A stretch of 64,000 nucleotides of DNA, taken from Acidobacteriota bacterium. GTDB lineage: Bacteria > Acidobacteriota > Vicinamibacteria > Vicinamibacterales > UBA8438. The notes below the pieces were generated by a model. It searched no databases. It was not told the origin of the DNA and saw nothing but the letters and a program-made list of their open reading frames with translations. Position 1 is the stretch's first letter; every line of letters starts with the position of its first letter. The translations under genes were made by a program, and so were the position numbers. Shown in pieces: positions 6,786-15,288 of this stretch. The DNA lies in contig DQNS01000122.1 in the NCBI GenBank assembly GCA_015659035.1, forward strand, positions 36,938 through 100,937, read 5' to 3'.

Positions 6786-9524
6786 ATGATTCGGCGTCTC
6801 CTCGTGGTGCTGGTCTCGGTGTCGGCGCTGGGGGACCCCGTCGCGGCGCAGACCGCCGAGGCACCCGTCTACGCGTCGCTGGTCGAGGCGCTCGAGCGGG
6901 CGGTGCTGGCGGGTGACTCGGCCGCATACCTGTCACTGGCGTCGGCCACCGCGGATCGGAACGCCGCGGAAGCGTTCGGACGCGAGAATCTGTACCCCGG
7001 TGTGGATCGTGCCACCGTCAGTCCACGGTTCCGCGTACCGATCGAGGATCTGCCTGACAACACCGGCTACACGCTGACCGTCGAGGTGTTCTCCGAATCG
7101 GGGACGCGCGGACGGCTCGAAACATGGCAGCTCGAGATCGTGCGGGAGGGGGACGATGCCGTCTGGCGTATTCGCGACCAGACGTACGTCGACTCGATCG
7201 ACAGCCTGCGCCACCTGAGCCTGACCCCCACCAAGCAGTACGCTGCCGACAACCTGGTGGTGCTGGGCGAAGACCTGTCGTTGACGCTGACCGGGTCGGT
7301 ATTCGTTGCCGAGACCGAGATCGGGGTGACCGGGCTCGTGCTTCTGGGCAAGGGAACGATGCGTTTCACCCCGCAACCGGAGGCGGAGCGGGGTCAGGTG
7401 CGGATCTTCAGCGGTGACGAGACGTTGGAGGCACCGTTCGAAGCGGCGTTCATCCGGGTGCACCCGGAGTCCTTCAACTCACACATCTCCACCAGCCGGA
7501 TGGTGGAGCAGGCGATCGACCCCGATGCGCTCCGGAAAGCCAGAGAGGTGTTCGATGAGTTCATCGGCCTGTCGTTCACGCTGGACCTCTCAGACATCAG
7601 CGACCGGCTGTGGTCGCTCAGCCCCGGTGTCGGCGACTTCCTGGCCGAAGTGCGCACCCGTCGCCACGGCACGCTGACCTACGCCCAATCGGGACAGCAG
7701 CCGGAGGACATCTCGCTCCAGAAGCGCGAGACCAGCAAGATCATCTCGCTGTACCAGTCGGCCCGGAAACGGGCGACGCGGGGACGCTACTTCGCCGACG
7801 ACGAAGCCGTAACACTCGACGTGCTGGACTACGCCATCACCGCCTCATTCGAGCCACTAGGCACCTCGCAACGGTCGATGCGCACGAGGCCCGCGCTCCT
7901 CGGCTGTCGGATCGTGGGCATCACCCGGCTCGCGATGCGGGTGCGGGGGCTGCCCATCGGGGCGTTCAGTCTGCGGCTCGCCGACGAGTTGGAGGTCACG
8001 TCAGTGACGTCCAGCGAGTACGGCCCGCTGCTGTTCTTCCGACTGAACGGACAGAACAACCTGTTCGTCAGCCTGCCCTCTGAGGCCCCCGGCGGTACCG
8101 AGTTCACTGTCACCGTGAGCTACGCGGGCGATCTGCCCGCCCAGGAGCTCGAGGAGACCTGGATCGCCAGCCGCACCTTCATGTTCGAAGCCGCGGAACT
8201 GTTCGGCGGGGGCGAGCCCCGCTACGTCTACAGTAGCCAGAGTGACTGGTATCCGCACGCGCTCTTCCCGGACTACGCGACCGCCACGCTCGAGCTGACG
8301 GTGCCCCCCGAGTGGGGCGTCATCGCCAGCGGCAGCCCGCTCGACACGAACCCGCCGGTCACCCGTTCCCCCGGGGGGGAGCCGCGCCGGTTCTCGTTCG
8401 CCGCGATCCAGCCGACGCGCTATCTGTCGGCGCTGATCTCCCGGTTCGAGGACCATACGTCGCCGACGCGTCAGGTGCGGCTGCCGGACGACGTGACACG
8501 GCCGTCGGTGCCACGGGCGGATGGAGCAGTGTTCTACGACACCCTGACAATCGACGCGCAGGGCAGCCCGAGGAGCATCGAGGAGATCGAGACGGTCACC
8601 AACCAGACGGTGGATATCGCGTCGTTCTACGCGTCGCTACTGGGCGACATCCCCTATCCGGTGTTGACGGTGGCACTGACCGACAGCCGGTTGCCGGGCG
8701 GTCACAGCCCCGCCTACTTCGCGGTGATGAGCCACGAACTGCCCAGACACCCGGGCATGATGGTCTCGTGGAAGACCGATCCCGTGAGCTTCAGCAGCTA
8801 CCCTTCCTTCTTTCTGGCGCACGAGATCGCGCACCAGTGGTGGGGACAGGCGGTCGGCTGGAAGAACTACCACGAGCAGTGGTTGAGCGAAGGATTCGCG
8901 CAGTACTTCGCGGCGCTCTACGCCGAGCGGAACGGCGGGCCCAAGGTCTTCACCGACATCATCCGCCAGATGCGGCGCTGGGCCATGCGGAACTCCGACG
9001 AGGGCCCCGTCTATCTTGGCTACCGGCTCGGTCATCTGGAGGGCGAGACGCGTATCTTCCGGGCGCTGGTCTACAACAAGGGCGCCATGGTGCTGCACAT
9101 GCTACGCGGGTTGGTCGGCGATGACGCGTTCTTCGGCGGTCTACGACGCTTCTACCATCAGTGGCGGTTCCAGAGGGCGGGGACCGACGCACTGCAACTG
9201 GCGTTCGAGATCGAGTCGGGGCAGTCACTCGGCCGGTTCTTCGACCGCTGGATCCACGACACTGCGCTGCCGGAGTTGCAGTTTTCGTCTCACACCGAGA
9301 CGACCGCGAACGGGGAGGAGATCGTGCTGCGGTTCGAGCAACTGACCGAACGGCTCTTCGACCTGCCGGTAAGCGTGGACCTGACCTACCGGTCGGGAGA
9401 AGAGGAAACGCTCGTCGTTCCGGTGACCGACCGCGTGACCGAGGTCCGGGTGCCGGCGCGTGGACGCGTACGCCGCGTGCGTGTCAACCGCGACGGGATG
9501 GCGCTGGCGAAGATCGACCGTTGA
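6786..9524 (+). CDS. Secreted M1-family zinc metallopeptidase
   Basis: 912 aa from the ATG at 6786. An N-terminal signal peptide ends near VAAQ, so the protein is periplasmic or surface-exposed. The catalytic zinc motif is His679-Glu680-x-x-His683 with the third ligand Glu702 (HExxH-x18-E), followed by SEGFAQYFA. The canonical GAMEN exopeptidase loop is not obvious; GGHSPAYFAVMSHE occupies that place, so true aminopeptidase specificity is uncertain. The long N-terminal half (about 1-450) is an extra region typical of large secreted M1 relatives. Its upstream spacer (6758-6785) carries a 17-bp-family repeat variant, TTCAGACAGGACACG. Confidence 0.85.
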   Translation: MIRRLLVVLVSVSALGDPVAAQTAEAPVYASLVEALERAVLAGDSAAYLSLASATADRNAAEAFGRENLYPGVDRATVSPRFRVPIEDLPDNTGYTLTVEVFSESGTRGRLETWQLEIVREGDDAVWRIRDQTYVDSIDSLRHLSLTPTKQYAADNLVVLGEDLSLTLTGSVFVAETEIGVTGLVLLGKGTMRFTPQPEAERGQVRIFSGDETLEAPFEAAFIRVHPESFNSHISTSRMVEQAIDPDALRKAREVFDEFIGLSFTLDLSDISDRLWSLSPGVGDFLAEVRTRRHGTLTYAQSGQQPEDISLQKRETSKIISLYQSARKRATRGRYFADDEAVTLDVLDYAITASFEPLGTSQRSMRTRPALLGCRIVGITRLAMRVRGLPIGAFSLRLADELEVTSVTSSEYGPLLFFRLNGQNNLFVSLPSEAPGGTEFTVTVSYAGDLPAQELEETWIASRTFMFEAAELFGGGEPRYVYSSQSDWYPHALFPDYATATLELTVPPEWGVIASGSPLDTNPPVTRSPGGEPRRFSFAAIQPTRYLSALISRFEDHTSPTRQVRLPDDVTRPSVPRADGAVFYDTLTIDAQGSPRSIEEIETVTNQTVDIASFYASLLGDIPYPVLTVALTDSRLPGGHSPAYFAVMSHELPRHPGMMVSWKTDPVSFSSYPSFFLAHEIAHQWWGQAVGWKNYHEQWLSEGFAQYFAALYAERNGGPKVFTDIIRQMRRWAMRNSDEGPVYLGYRLGHLEGETRIFRALVYNKGAMVLHMLRGLVGDDAFFGGLRRFYHQWRFQRAGTDALQLAFEIESGQSLGRFFDRWIHDTALPELQFSSHTETTANGEEIVLRFEQLTERLFDLPVSVDLTYRSGEEETLVVPVTDRVTEVRVPARGRVRRVRVNRDGMALAKIDR

Positions 9525-9587
9525 CGCTCTGACGCTGTCAGGTGTTGGACTTTGGATGCTCGTGGCGACAGGTGTGCCGAGCACCCG

Positions 9588-10016
9588 TCAATCTTCGAGG
9601 TAGATCGCCGTGACGGCCGGATCGGTGTGCGATTCGGCCAGGGTGAAGACCAGCACGAACCGGCGACCACGGTACTGGTAGAACCGGGTCAACCGTTCTC
9701 CGTCTGCCGCAGCGTCGACCTCGTATCGGCCGACCTCGGCGCTGCGGCCGAGGAGGGCGGCGATGTGGGTCGCCGTGTCCCCCACCCGTATCACCTTTTC
9801 GTCATCGAAGAGCAGAACCGGCAGACTGATGGCCCCAGCGGGAACGGTCGTTGGCGGCGGGCTCTCGACAGCGGCCGTGGCCGAGCCAGCCGCGCCGCCG
9901 GTCCCGGCACGCAGTTCCCGGACGACGCTCGTGCCAACCACGACGACGGCCGCCAGGAACGCGACCGCCAGCGCCCACTGAAACACCGGGACACTCCGAC
10001 GCAGCAGACTCACCAT
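9588..10016 (-). CDS. Membrane-anchored protein of unknown function
   Basis: 142 aa from the ATG at 10016. One N-terminal membrane segment (about residues 13-30, FQWALAVAFLAAVVVVGTSV), a Pro/Thr/Ala-rich linker to about residue 60, then a mixed alpha/beta domain (DDEKVIRVGDTATHIAALL ... YRGRRFVLVFTLAE) probably outside the membrane. The frame extends upstream but only through intergenic repeat sequence. No family recognised. Confidence 0.6.
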   Translation of the reverse strand: MVSLLRRSVPVFQWALAVAFLAAVVVVGTSVVRELRAGTGGAAGSATAAVESPPPTTVPAGAISLPVLLFDDEKVIRVGDTATHIAALLGRSAEVGRYEVDAAADGERLTRFYQYRGRRFVLVFTLAESHTDPAVTAIYLED

Positions 10017-10060
10017 GAGAGAGTGGCATCTCCGGCGCCCCGGATGCAAGGGCCTGGAGC

Positions 10061-10146
10061 CCGTGGTGAACGTCCGGCTGTATTCGACCGCCGCTGCATC
10101 ACAGGTCTCGGCGCCACGCCGGATGTTCACTGCGAACTGCTGGAGG
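10061..10146. repeat. Inverted pair of the GTGGTGAAAGTCCGGC dispersed repeat
   Basis: CGTGGTGAACGTCCGGC near 10062 and its mirror GCCGGATGTTCACTGCG near 10124-10140 form a long imperfect inverted repeat. Other single copies lie at 13541-13579, 20148-20170, 43208-43233, 50266-50292, 50733-50757 and 60143-60173. It sits in the 280-bp divergent spacer before dsbD. Confidence 0.55.
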
Positions 10147-10257
10147 GCGCGACCTTGATATGATCGACGGAAGGGAGAATCCAGAGCACGCTCTTCTGGA
10201 ACCGTCCGGGGCGGCGCGGATGAAGCCCCCGGGCCGGTAGCAGCGTCTAACGATGTG

Positions 10258-10282
10258 ACGAGCCGCGGCTGCCGCGGCTCGT
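10258..10282 (+). promoter_or_regulatory. Perfect 11-bp stem with 3-nt loop upstream of dsbD
   Basis: ACGAGCCGCGG, loop CTG, CCGCGGCTCGT. It ends only 4-5 nt before the GGAGG ribosome-binding site at 10287-10291 and 16 nt before the GTG start. It could be a 5' UTR stabiliser or translational control stem. It has no U tract, so it is not a standard terminator. Confidence 0.6.
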
Positions 10283-10297
10283 GAGTGGAGGCGAGAA

Positions 10298-12064
10298 GTG
10301 AGACCGACCACACGTTTTCGCGGCTATCTGACGGCAGCGCCGGCACTCGTTCTGCTGTCTGGCCTGACAAGCCCGATAGCCGCTCAACCGCCCGACGTCG
10401 CGATCAACCCAGTCGCCGAGACCGACGCGGTCCATCCGGGGACGACCGCTCACCTGGCGCTCGAGGTGAGCCTCGACCCCGGTTTTCACGTCAACTCGAA
10501 CACGCCGCTGGACGAATTTCTGATCCCGACGGTCCTGACGGTGGACCCGCCCGCTGGTATCTCACTGGAAGGGGTGGCGTTCCCCGAGGCGATCCTGCTC
10601 GAGCAAGCCGGTGCCGAGCAACCGCTGGCGGTGTTCGAAGAGGAGTTCCTGATCGGCGCGGCACTGACCCTGGATGCGGCGCTGCCCCCGGGATCGTATG
10701 TCGTCCCAGGCACACTGCTCTATCAGGCCTGCAACGACCGGATGTGCTTCACCCCGACGAACGTCCAGATCCAGTTCGACCTGACGGTGGCGCCGGCCAG
10801 CCAAGCACTCAGCACCGTCCGCCCGGATCTGTTCAGCGGTCTGACCCTGGTTGACCCGGCTGCCGGCGACCCTGTACCGGCGCCAGGTCCGAGCGCGCCC
10901 GCCCTGGACGACCTCTCGGTGCTGGCTGCCCTCGAGGCCTTCGAGGTCCTCGGCAGCACCGGCGGGTATCTCGACACCGAGGCGTTTCTCGACTTCATGG
11001 CGGCCGCCGAGTCTGGCGAAGGCCAGCCGGGATTGTTCGAGGGACGCGGTCTACTCACGATCCTGGCGCTCATCCTGGTGGGCGGGCTCGCGTTGAACCT
11101 CACACCGTGCGTGCTCCCGATGATTCCGATCAACCTGGCGATCATCGGCGCCGGCACCAGAGCGGGCTCCCGGATGCGCGGCTTCGCGCTCGGCGGCACC
11201 TATGGTCTCGCGATGGCGCTCGTCTACGGCATCCTGGGTCTGGTGGTCATCCTGACCGCCGGCACCTTCGGGACGATCAACTCCTCCCCCTGGTTCAACC
11301 TGGGCATCGCGGCGCTGTTCGTCGTCCTCGGACTGGCCATGTTCGACGTGCTCGCCATCGACTTCTCGCGGCTGCAGTCGAAGCTGACGATGGGCGGGAG
11401 TGCAGGCGGGTCGTTCCTGGTCGCCTTCGGGATGGGCGCGGTCGCGGCGCTGCTGGCCGGCGCCTGTGTCGCGCCGGTGGTCATCCAGGTGATCGTCTTC
11501 TCGAGCAACCTCTACGGCACCGGTACGACGATCGCGCTGGCCCTACCGTTCTTCCTCGGTCTCGGGATGGCCATACCGTGGCCGATCGCGGGCGCCGGAC
11601 TGTCGTTCTTACCGAAGCCGGGCCCCTGGATGGTCCGTGTCAAGTACGCCTTCGGCGTCATCATCCTCGGCACCGCGGTCTACTACGGCTATCTGGGCTA
11701 CGGACTAATTCCACGACCCTGGGTCGCGACCCAGGTGACCGACAGCGTGCAAGAGCTGCTCGAGGAAGGCTGGTATGCCTCGCTCGGACAGGGGCTCGAG
11801 GCGGCGCAAGCCGAGGACAAACTCGTGCTCGTCGACATGTGGGCCACGTGGTGCAAGAACTGCCTGACGATGGACAAGACCACGCTCAAGGCTCCGGCGG
11901 TCGAGGCCAGCCTCGCAGACTACGTGAAGGTGAAGTTCCAGGCCCAGGACCTCGGCGCCTCCCCGGCGAAGGAAGTCCTGAAATACCTCGAGGGCTTCGG
12001 TCTGCCCAACTACGCGATCCTCCGGCCACGCTCCGACACGCACAGCACCGACGCCGGAGGGTGA
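10298..12064 (+). CDS. dsbD: Thiol:disulfide interchange protein DsbD
   Basis: 588 aa, starting at GTG 10298 behind a GGAGG site. Signal peptide ending near IAAQ; periplasmic alpha domain with the CNDRMC cysteine pair (about 40-170); eight-helix membrane domain (about 250-470) with the transmembrane cysteines Cys271 (LNLTPCVLPM) and Cys390 (AGACVAPV); C-terminal thioredoxin domain with Cys519-Lys-Asn-Cys522. All three redox pairs of the electron relay from cytoplasmic thioredoxin to the periplasm are present. The thioredoxin domain stops only about 15 residues after the cis-Pro loop (GLPNYAIL), so its last strand and helix are shorter than usual; two stop codons in tandem (TGATAG) end it. Confidence 0.92.
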   Translation: MRPTTRFRGYLTAAPALVLLSGLTSPIAAQPPDVAINPVAETDAVHPGTTAHLALEVSLDPGFHVNSNTPLDEFLIPTVLTVDPPAGISLEGVAFPEAILLEQAGAEQPLAVFEEEFLIGAALTLDAALPPGSYVVPGTLLYQACNDRMCFTPTNVQIQFDLTVAPASQALSTVRPDLFSGLTLVDPAAGDPVPAPGPSAPALDDLSVLAALEAFEVLGSTGGYLDTEAFLDFMAAAESGEGQPGLFEGRGLLTILALILVGGLALNLTPCVLPMIPINLAIIGAGTRAGSRMRGFALGGTYGLAMALVYGILGLVVILTAGTFGTINSSPWFNLGIAALFVVLGLAMFDVLAIDFSRLQSKLTMGGSAGGSFLVAFGMGAVAALLAGACVAPVVIQVIVFSSNLYGTGTTIALALPFFLGLGMAIPWPIAGAGLSFLPKPGPWMVRVKYAFGVIILGTAVYYGYLGYGLIPRPWVATQVTDSVQELLEEGWYASLGQGLEAAQAEDKLVLVDMWATWCKNCLTMDKTTLKAPAVEASLADYVKVKFQAQDLGASPAKEVLKYLEGFGLPNYAILRPRSDTHSTDAGG

Positions 12065-12130
12065 TAGTCCTACCGGAGACAGACGTCACTCCCCCGCTTC
12101 TCGCCGCGTTCGATGAACGGAGGTCGAACC

Positions 12131-12538
12131 ATGATCAGAACGGCTAGGGCCGTGGCGGCCGGCGGTCTGCTGGCGGTGGCGGCATGCGCGGTGCAGCCCG
12201 ACGAGGTCAATCTACGGGGCTCGTTCGCGGAGCAGATTGCCGCGGTCGACGGCGTCGAGGACTTCGAGCGTGACGGCGACGAACTGACGTTCTCGGGGCC
12301 GGACGGCCGCGGCGGCACCGGGAACTGGCGGGTGCGCATCGACTCCGCCACGCTCGAACCGGGACCGGACGAGCAGGTACCCTACCAGGGTCACGTCCTG
12401 TCGTCCTGGTATCGGGATGGGGAGCTGATCGAACCACTGGGGTCGATGTCCGGGCTTCCCGACGCGTTTCTCGACACCGGTGTCGCGCAGGATTGTTACG
12501 CACTCTGGGACACGGCGTCACACGCCTGGGGCTGGTAG
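12131..12538 (+). CDS. Small predicted lipoprotein
   Basis: 135 aa from the ATG at 12131, preceded by GGAGG at the right spacing. Signal peptide with lipobox LAVAAC, so Cys20 or so would be lipidated. The mature part is acidic with a likely beta-rich core (FERDGDELTFSGPDG ... WRVRIDSATLEP) and one further Cys near the C-terminus. Resembles no family I can name. It follows dsbD by about 65 nt on the same strand, so a shared transcript and an envelope role are plausible. Confidence 0.75.
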   Translation: MIRTARAVAAGGLLAVAACAVQPDEVNLRGSFAEQIAAVDGVEDFERDGDELTFSGPDGRGGTGNWRVRIDSATLEPGPDEQVPYQGHVLSSWYRDGELIEPLGSMSGLPDAFLDTGVAQDCYALWDTASHAWGW

Positions 12539-12562
12539 CACGGACGGCCCGCTGACGTCGGT

Positions 12563-12621
12563 CGGCGAAGCCTTCCGGCATCGTCCGACTTCTGCCTTCT
12601 GACTCCTGAATTCTTGGGCGT
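12563..12621. repeat. Heptad element 2
   Basis: GGCGAAGCCTTCCGGC, then a 7-bp-period array (CTTCTGC, CTTCTGA, CTCCTGA) and the terminal TTCTTGGGCGT. The GGGCGT end touches the stop codon of the lipid-kinase gene (12622-12624). The same end sits at stop codons at 22276 and 27570. Confidence 0.75.
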
Positions 12622-13524
12622 CTACCCCGGCACCCTGACGCGCAGCGCACCGGGGTGCACGGTGGCCGTGAGCGTCTCGCTGCCCTCCACGACCTCACCG
12701 TCGACGTGAAACCGGATCGGCTGCTCGGCGGAGATCGTGATGCTGCTCGCCGTCCGCATGCTCACGTCCGGATCCTGATCGATTGTGCCGTTGAACAGAC
12801 GCCGGACGCCCCAGAGCGCACGGAGTGGGCTGAGTGGTCCCACCACGACCAGGTCGAGCAGACCGTCGTCGAGCTTGGCATGCGGGGCGACCAGGGCCCC
12901 GTACCCGTATTGCCGGCCGTTCGCCAACTCGACGATCAGCGCGCGATGCTCGAACGTCTCTTCTCCCGCCGTGATCGTGTAGGCCTGAGCCACGTAGCTG
13001 AAGACCAGTGACAGGGTCGCCTGCACGTAGCGGAGCAGCCCGCGGCCGGCAAGGCGATTGAAGAGACTGGCCACAGACGCGTCCAGCCCAACCCCGGCGA
13101 GGTTGACGAAGAGGCGCCCGCTAAGCTCTCCGACATCGATCGTGCGGTCGATGCCCCAGGCCGCCGTCGCGATTGCGCGCTCGGGGCGCAGGCTGATGCC
13201 CAGCTCGCGAGCCAACCCGTTGCCGGACCCGGTGGGTACGATACCCAAGACCGCATCCTGAAACGCGAGCGCCGTGGCGACCTCGTTCACCGTGCCGTCG
13301 CCGCCCCAGGCGATGATCGGCGAGAACCCACGCCGCACGAAATCTGCCGCGAGCTCGCGTGCATGACCGGCACGTTCGGTGAACACGATCTCACCGCTGA
13401 GGTTCGCCTCGGCGAATGCGCGGCGGGCACGTTCGGCGAAAGGTCGCATGTCCGAGGGCCGGGTGGACGAGCCGGCGTTCGGGTTGATGATGGCCGCGGC
13501 CGGTGAGAGGGGCGCTGTCATCAC
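12622..13524 (-). CDS. YegS/DAGK-family lipid kinase
   Basis: 300 aa, the usual length. The catalytic-domain signature GGDGTVNEV (Gly74-Thr78) binds ATP and the preceding IINPNAG is the family N-terminal motif; PTGSGNGLARELG follows as expected. Residues about 130-295 form the beta-rich C-terminal domain (GVGLDASV ... DGLLDLVVVGPLS ... FHVDGEV). It phosphorylates a lipid such as diacylglycerol or phosphatidylglycerol at the inner membrane; the exact substrate is not shown by sequence. Two adjacent Met codons leave a 3-nt start ambiguity. Confidence 0.9.
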   Translation of the reverse strand: MMTAPLSPAAAIINPNAGSSTRPSDMRPFAERARRAFAEANLSGEIVFTERAGHARELAADFVRRGFSPIIAWGGDGTVNEVATALAFQDAVLGIVPTGSGNGLARELGISLRPERAIATAAWGIDRTIDVGELSGRLFVNLAGVGLDASVASLFNRLAGRGLLRYVQATLSLVFSYVAQAYTITAGEETFEHRALIVELANGRQYGYGALVAPHAKLDDGLLDLVVVGPLSPLRALWGVRRLFNGTIDQDPDVSMRTASSITISAEQPIRFHVDGEVVEGSETLTATVHPGALRVRVPG

Positions 13525-13540
13525 GAGTCGGGTCCGCCAC

Positions 13541-13579
13541 CCTCGGTGCGACGCAAGACTTTCACGACGGGCTGCTGCT
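13541..13579. repeat. Copy of the GTGGTGAAAGTCCGGC repeat (reverse orientation)
   Basis: CTCGGTGCGACGC then ACTTTCACGACGGGCTGC, matching the copies at 10110-10146 and, in reverse, 60143-60173. It lies in the spacer between the divergent lipid kinase and GAF sensor genes, directly before the candidate -10 box at 13592. Confidence 0.5.
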
Positions 13580-13591
13580 GGACGGCAGTGC

Positions 13592-13597
13592 TATAGT
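13592..13597 (+). promoter_or_regulatory. Candidate -10 box for near-leaderless GAF sensor mRNA
   Basis: TATAGT, 8 nt before the ATG at 13606, with no Shine-Dalgarno between. The start of transcription would fall 0-2 nt from the start codon. Confidence 0.45.
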
Positions 13598-13605
13598 ACC
13601 TGGGA

Positions 13606-14868
13606 ATGACACGTCGCTGGGTTCGGATCGCAGTCGTCGTCGTGACCCTGGCGACGCTCGGATTCACGGGCAATCAGATCCGACTCTCCGAACTGGCGCT
13701 CGACGATGAACAGCACGTCGAGCGTGTCTTCACCGACCTCAGCTGGGCCCTGACCCTCACGCTCGGCGATCTACGCGCCGCCCAGCAAGCCTACGTGGCG
13801 GCGGGCCAGGATCGGCTCTACTGGACCGCCAGGGTCAACAGCCATCTGGACACGGTGCGGAGCGGCCTCGAGAACCTGCGACGGCTCGCGATCACCCCCG
13901 CGTCGATCGACGCGCTCGACTCGGCCGATGGCGCGGTGACGGACCTAGAGCGCATGGACGGGCGCGCCCGCGAACACGTGGACTTAGAGCAACCGCTCAT
14001 GGCGTCGGACCTTATCTTTACCGACGGTCTCGAGTTGGCCGCCCGGGCCAGCACCAACGTCGAGCTCGCGCGCGCCACCGAACGCACCACGCGGAACGAG
14101 ACCATCCGGGCCGCCCGGTCCTCGCAAGCGACAATGATCGCCACCGCCGCCGGTGTCAGCGTGCTAGCGCTGCTGCTGCTCATCCCGATGAAACGCGCGG
14201 AAGGCCCTGCCCCCTTCGAGTCGATCGACGCGGAGAAGACCGAGGCGGTCCTCACCGATGAGTTGGGACTGTCGGTGGAAGACCGGAAGATGCTCGACAC
14301 CCTGGACCTGAACGCCGTCGACCCGTCGCCGGCGGCGCCCGACACCGCGCCGCCGCCGGCGCCGGCGGCTGACAGTCCGGAGCCGGTCCCGGACCTCCGG
14401 GTCGCCGCCGACCTGTGCACCGACCTCTGCAAGGTGACGGACACGAGCGAGTTCCCCGAGCTATTGGCCCGCGCGGCCGCCCTCATGAACGCCACGGGCG
14501 TCATCATCTGGGTGCGAGACTCGAGCGGTCACGCGCTGCGACCCGCCATCGGGCACGGATACCCGGCACGGGCCCTGGCGCAGCTGGGCTCAATCCCCGA
14601 GGATGGCAACAACGCCACCGCCGCGGCCTATCGCAGCGCCCGGATGCAGGTGGTCGAGCGCGACGACACCAGCAGCGGCGCCCTGGCTGCGCCGCTGCTG
14701 GCAGCCAACAGCTGTGTGGGTGTGCTCTCGGCAGAACTGCGCGCAGGATGGGAGTCGAGCGAAGCGGTGCAGGCCACCGCCGCGATCATGGCGGCACAGC
14801 TCGCGACCTTGCTCTCGGCCGACCCGCCAGCAGACACAGCCGCATCACCCGCCGAAGCCCACGGGTAG
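13606..14868 (+). CDS. Membrane-bound sensor with periplasmic region and cytoplasmic GAF domain
   Basis: 420 aa. Membrane segment 1 at about residues 6-22, a helical extracytoplasmic region (about 25-180) resembling a four-helix sensor, membrane segment 2 at about 182-204 (TMIATAAGVSVLALLLLIP), a disordered Pro/Ala-rich linker (about 240-262) and a GAF-like domain (about 270-405; FPELLARAAALMNATGVIIWVRD ... AAPLLAANSCVGVLSAEL). No kinase, cyclase or HD output domain is seen, so it must signal through a partner. A hybrid histidine kinase lies about 2 kb downstream. Confidence 0.75.
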   Translation: MTRRWVRIAVVVVTLATLGFTGNQIRLSELALDDEQHVERVFTDLSWALTLTLGDLRAAQQAYVAAGQDRLYWTARVNSHLDTVRSGLENLRRLAITPASIDALDSADGAVTDLERMDGRAREHVDLEQPLMASDLIFTDGLELAARASTNVELARATERTTRNETIRAARSSQATMIATAAGVSVLALLLLIPMKRAEGPAPFESIDAEKTEAVLTDELGLSVEDRKMLDTLDLNAVDPSPAAPDTAPPPAPAADSPEPVPDLRVAADLCTDLCKVTDTSEFPELLARAAALMNATGVIIWVRDSSGHALRPAIGHGYPARALAQLGSIPEDGNNATAAAYRSARMQVVERDDTSSGALAAPLLAANSCVGVLSAELRAGWESSEAVQATAAIMAAQLATLLSADPPADTAASPAEAHG

Positions 14869-15276
14869 GGTGCCACGTCCCGAATGCCGCCACGCTGTGG
14901 ATTGTGCCAGCAGCCCGGCGGCGTACTCATGCCGTGTCCGGTCGTTGCAAGCCGGGACGAGGGGGCAAACTCGTCGTCGCGGGGGGACCGGCACGTCACC
15001 TAGGCAGGACGGCTGACCCGGATGGGCCGTCATTCCACCCTGGTTATTGGGCCGATCCTGGCCGGCACGGCTTTTGTAAATACGGGGGTAGGTCGCGCGG
15101 AGTCAACGGGATGCGTTAACTCAGGCAGGCGCTGGCATCGCCGCATCCCGTCTCGTGGGGCACTGGCGATTCCGCGCAGCCCCTTTCCTTTCCGGTGCGG
15201 GCCCTAAGGCCGCGGTGACGATCCCGCGGTGATCAGGAGGCCGCCGCGACCTCTCACCTCGGTTCCAGGTTCGGAC
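14869..15276 (+). other. 408-bp non-coding spacer with a sigma-54-like promoter and a following GC hairpin
   Basis: No convincing gene. At 15064-15077 the sequence GGCACGGCTTTTGT matches the sigma-54 -24/-12 element (GG-N10-GC) with exact spacing but GT instead of GC at -12. About 90 nt on, a GGGGC/GCCCC stem (about 15157-15184) is followed by TTTCCTTTCC, a terminator-like end. A short non-coding RNA between them is possible. A weak fragment of the GACGAGGG dispersed repeat is at about 14945-14975. An NtrC-type activator is encoded at 20897. Confidence 0.35.
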
Positions 15277-15282
15277 TATACT
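15277..15282 (+). promoter_or_regulatory. Candidate -10 box for a leaderless fabZ-like mRNA
   Basis: TATACT, 6 nt before the ATG at 15289. There is no ribosome-binding site between. The frame extends upstream but that extension would contain the promoter. Confidence 0.5.
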
Positions 15283-15288
15283 GATCGA

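Noticed and set aside
12050-12064. DsbD end as a second recoded stop
   Set aside because: The TGA is followed at once by TAG and no hairpin or family continuation is seen.
14930-15020. GEMM-like c-di-GMP riboswitch (GGGGCAAACT followed by GGGGGGACC)
   Set aside because: Only the GGCAAAC piece resembles the motif. The required GGGACGCAAAGCC half and A-rich contacts are missing.
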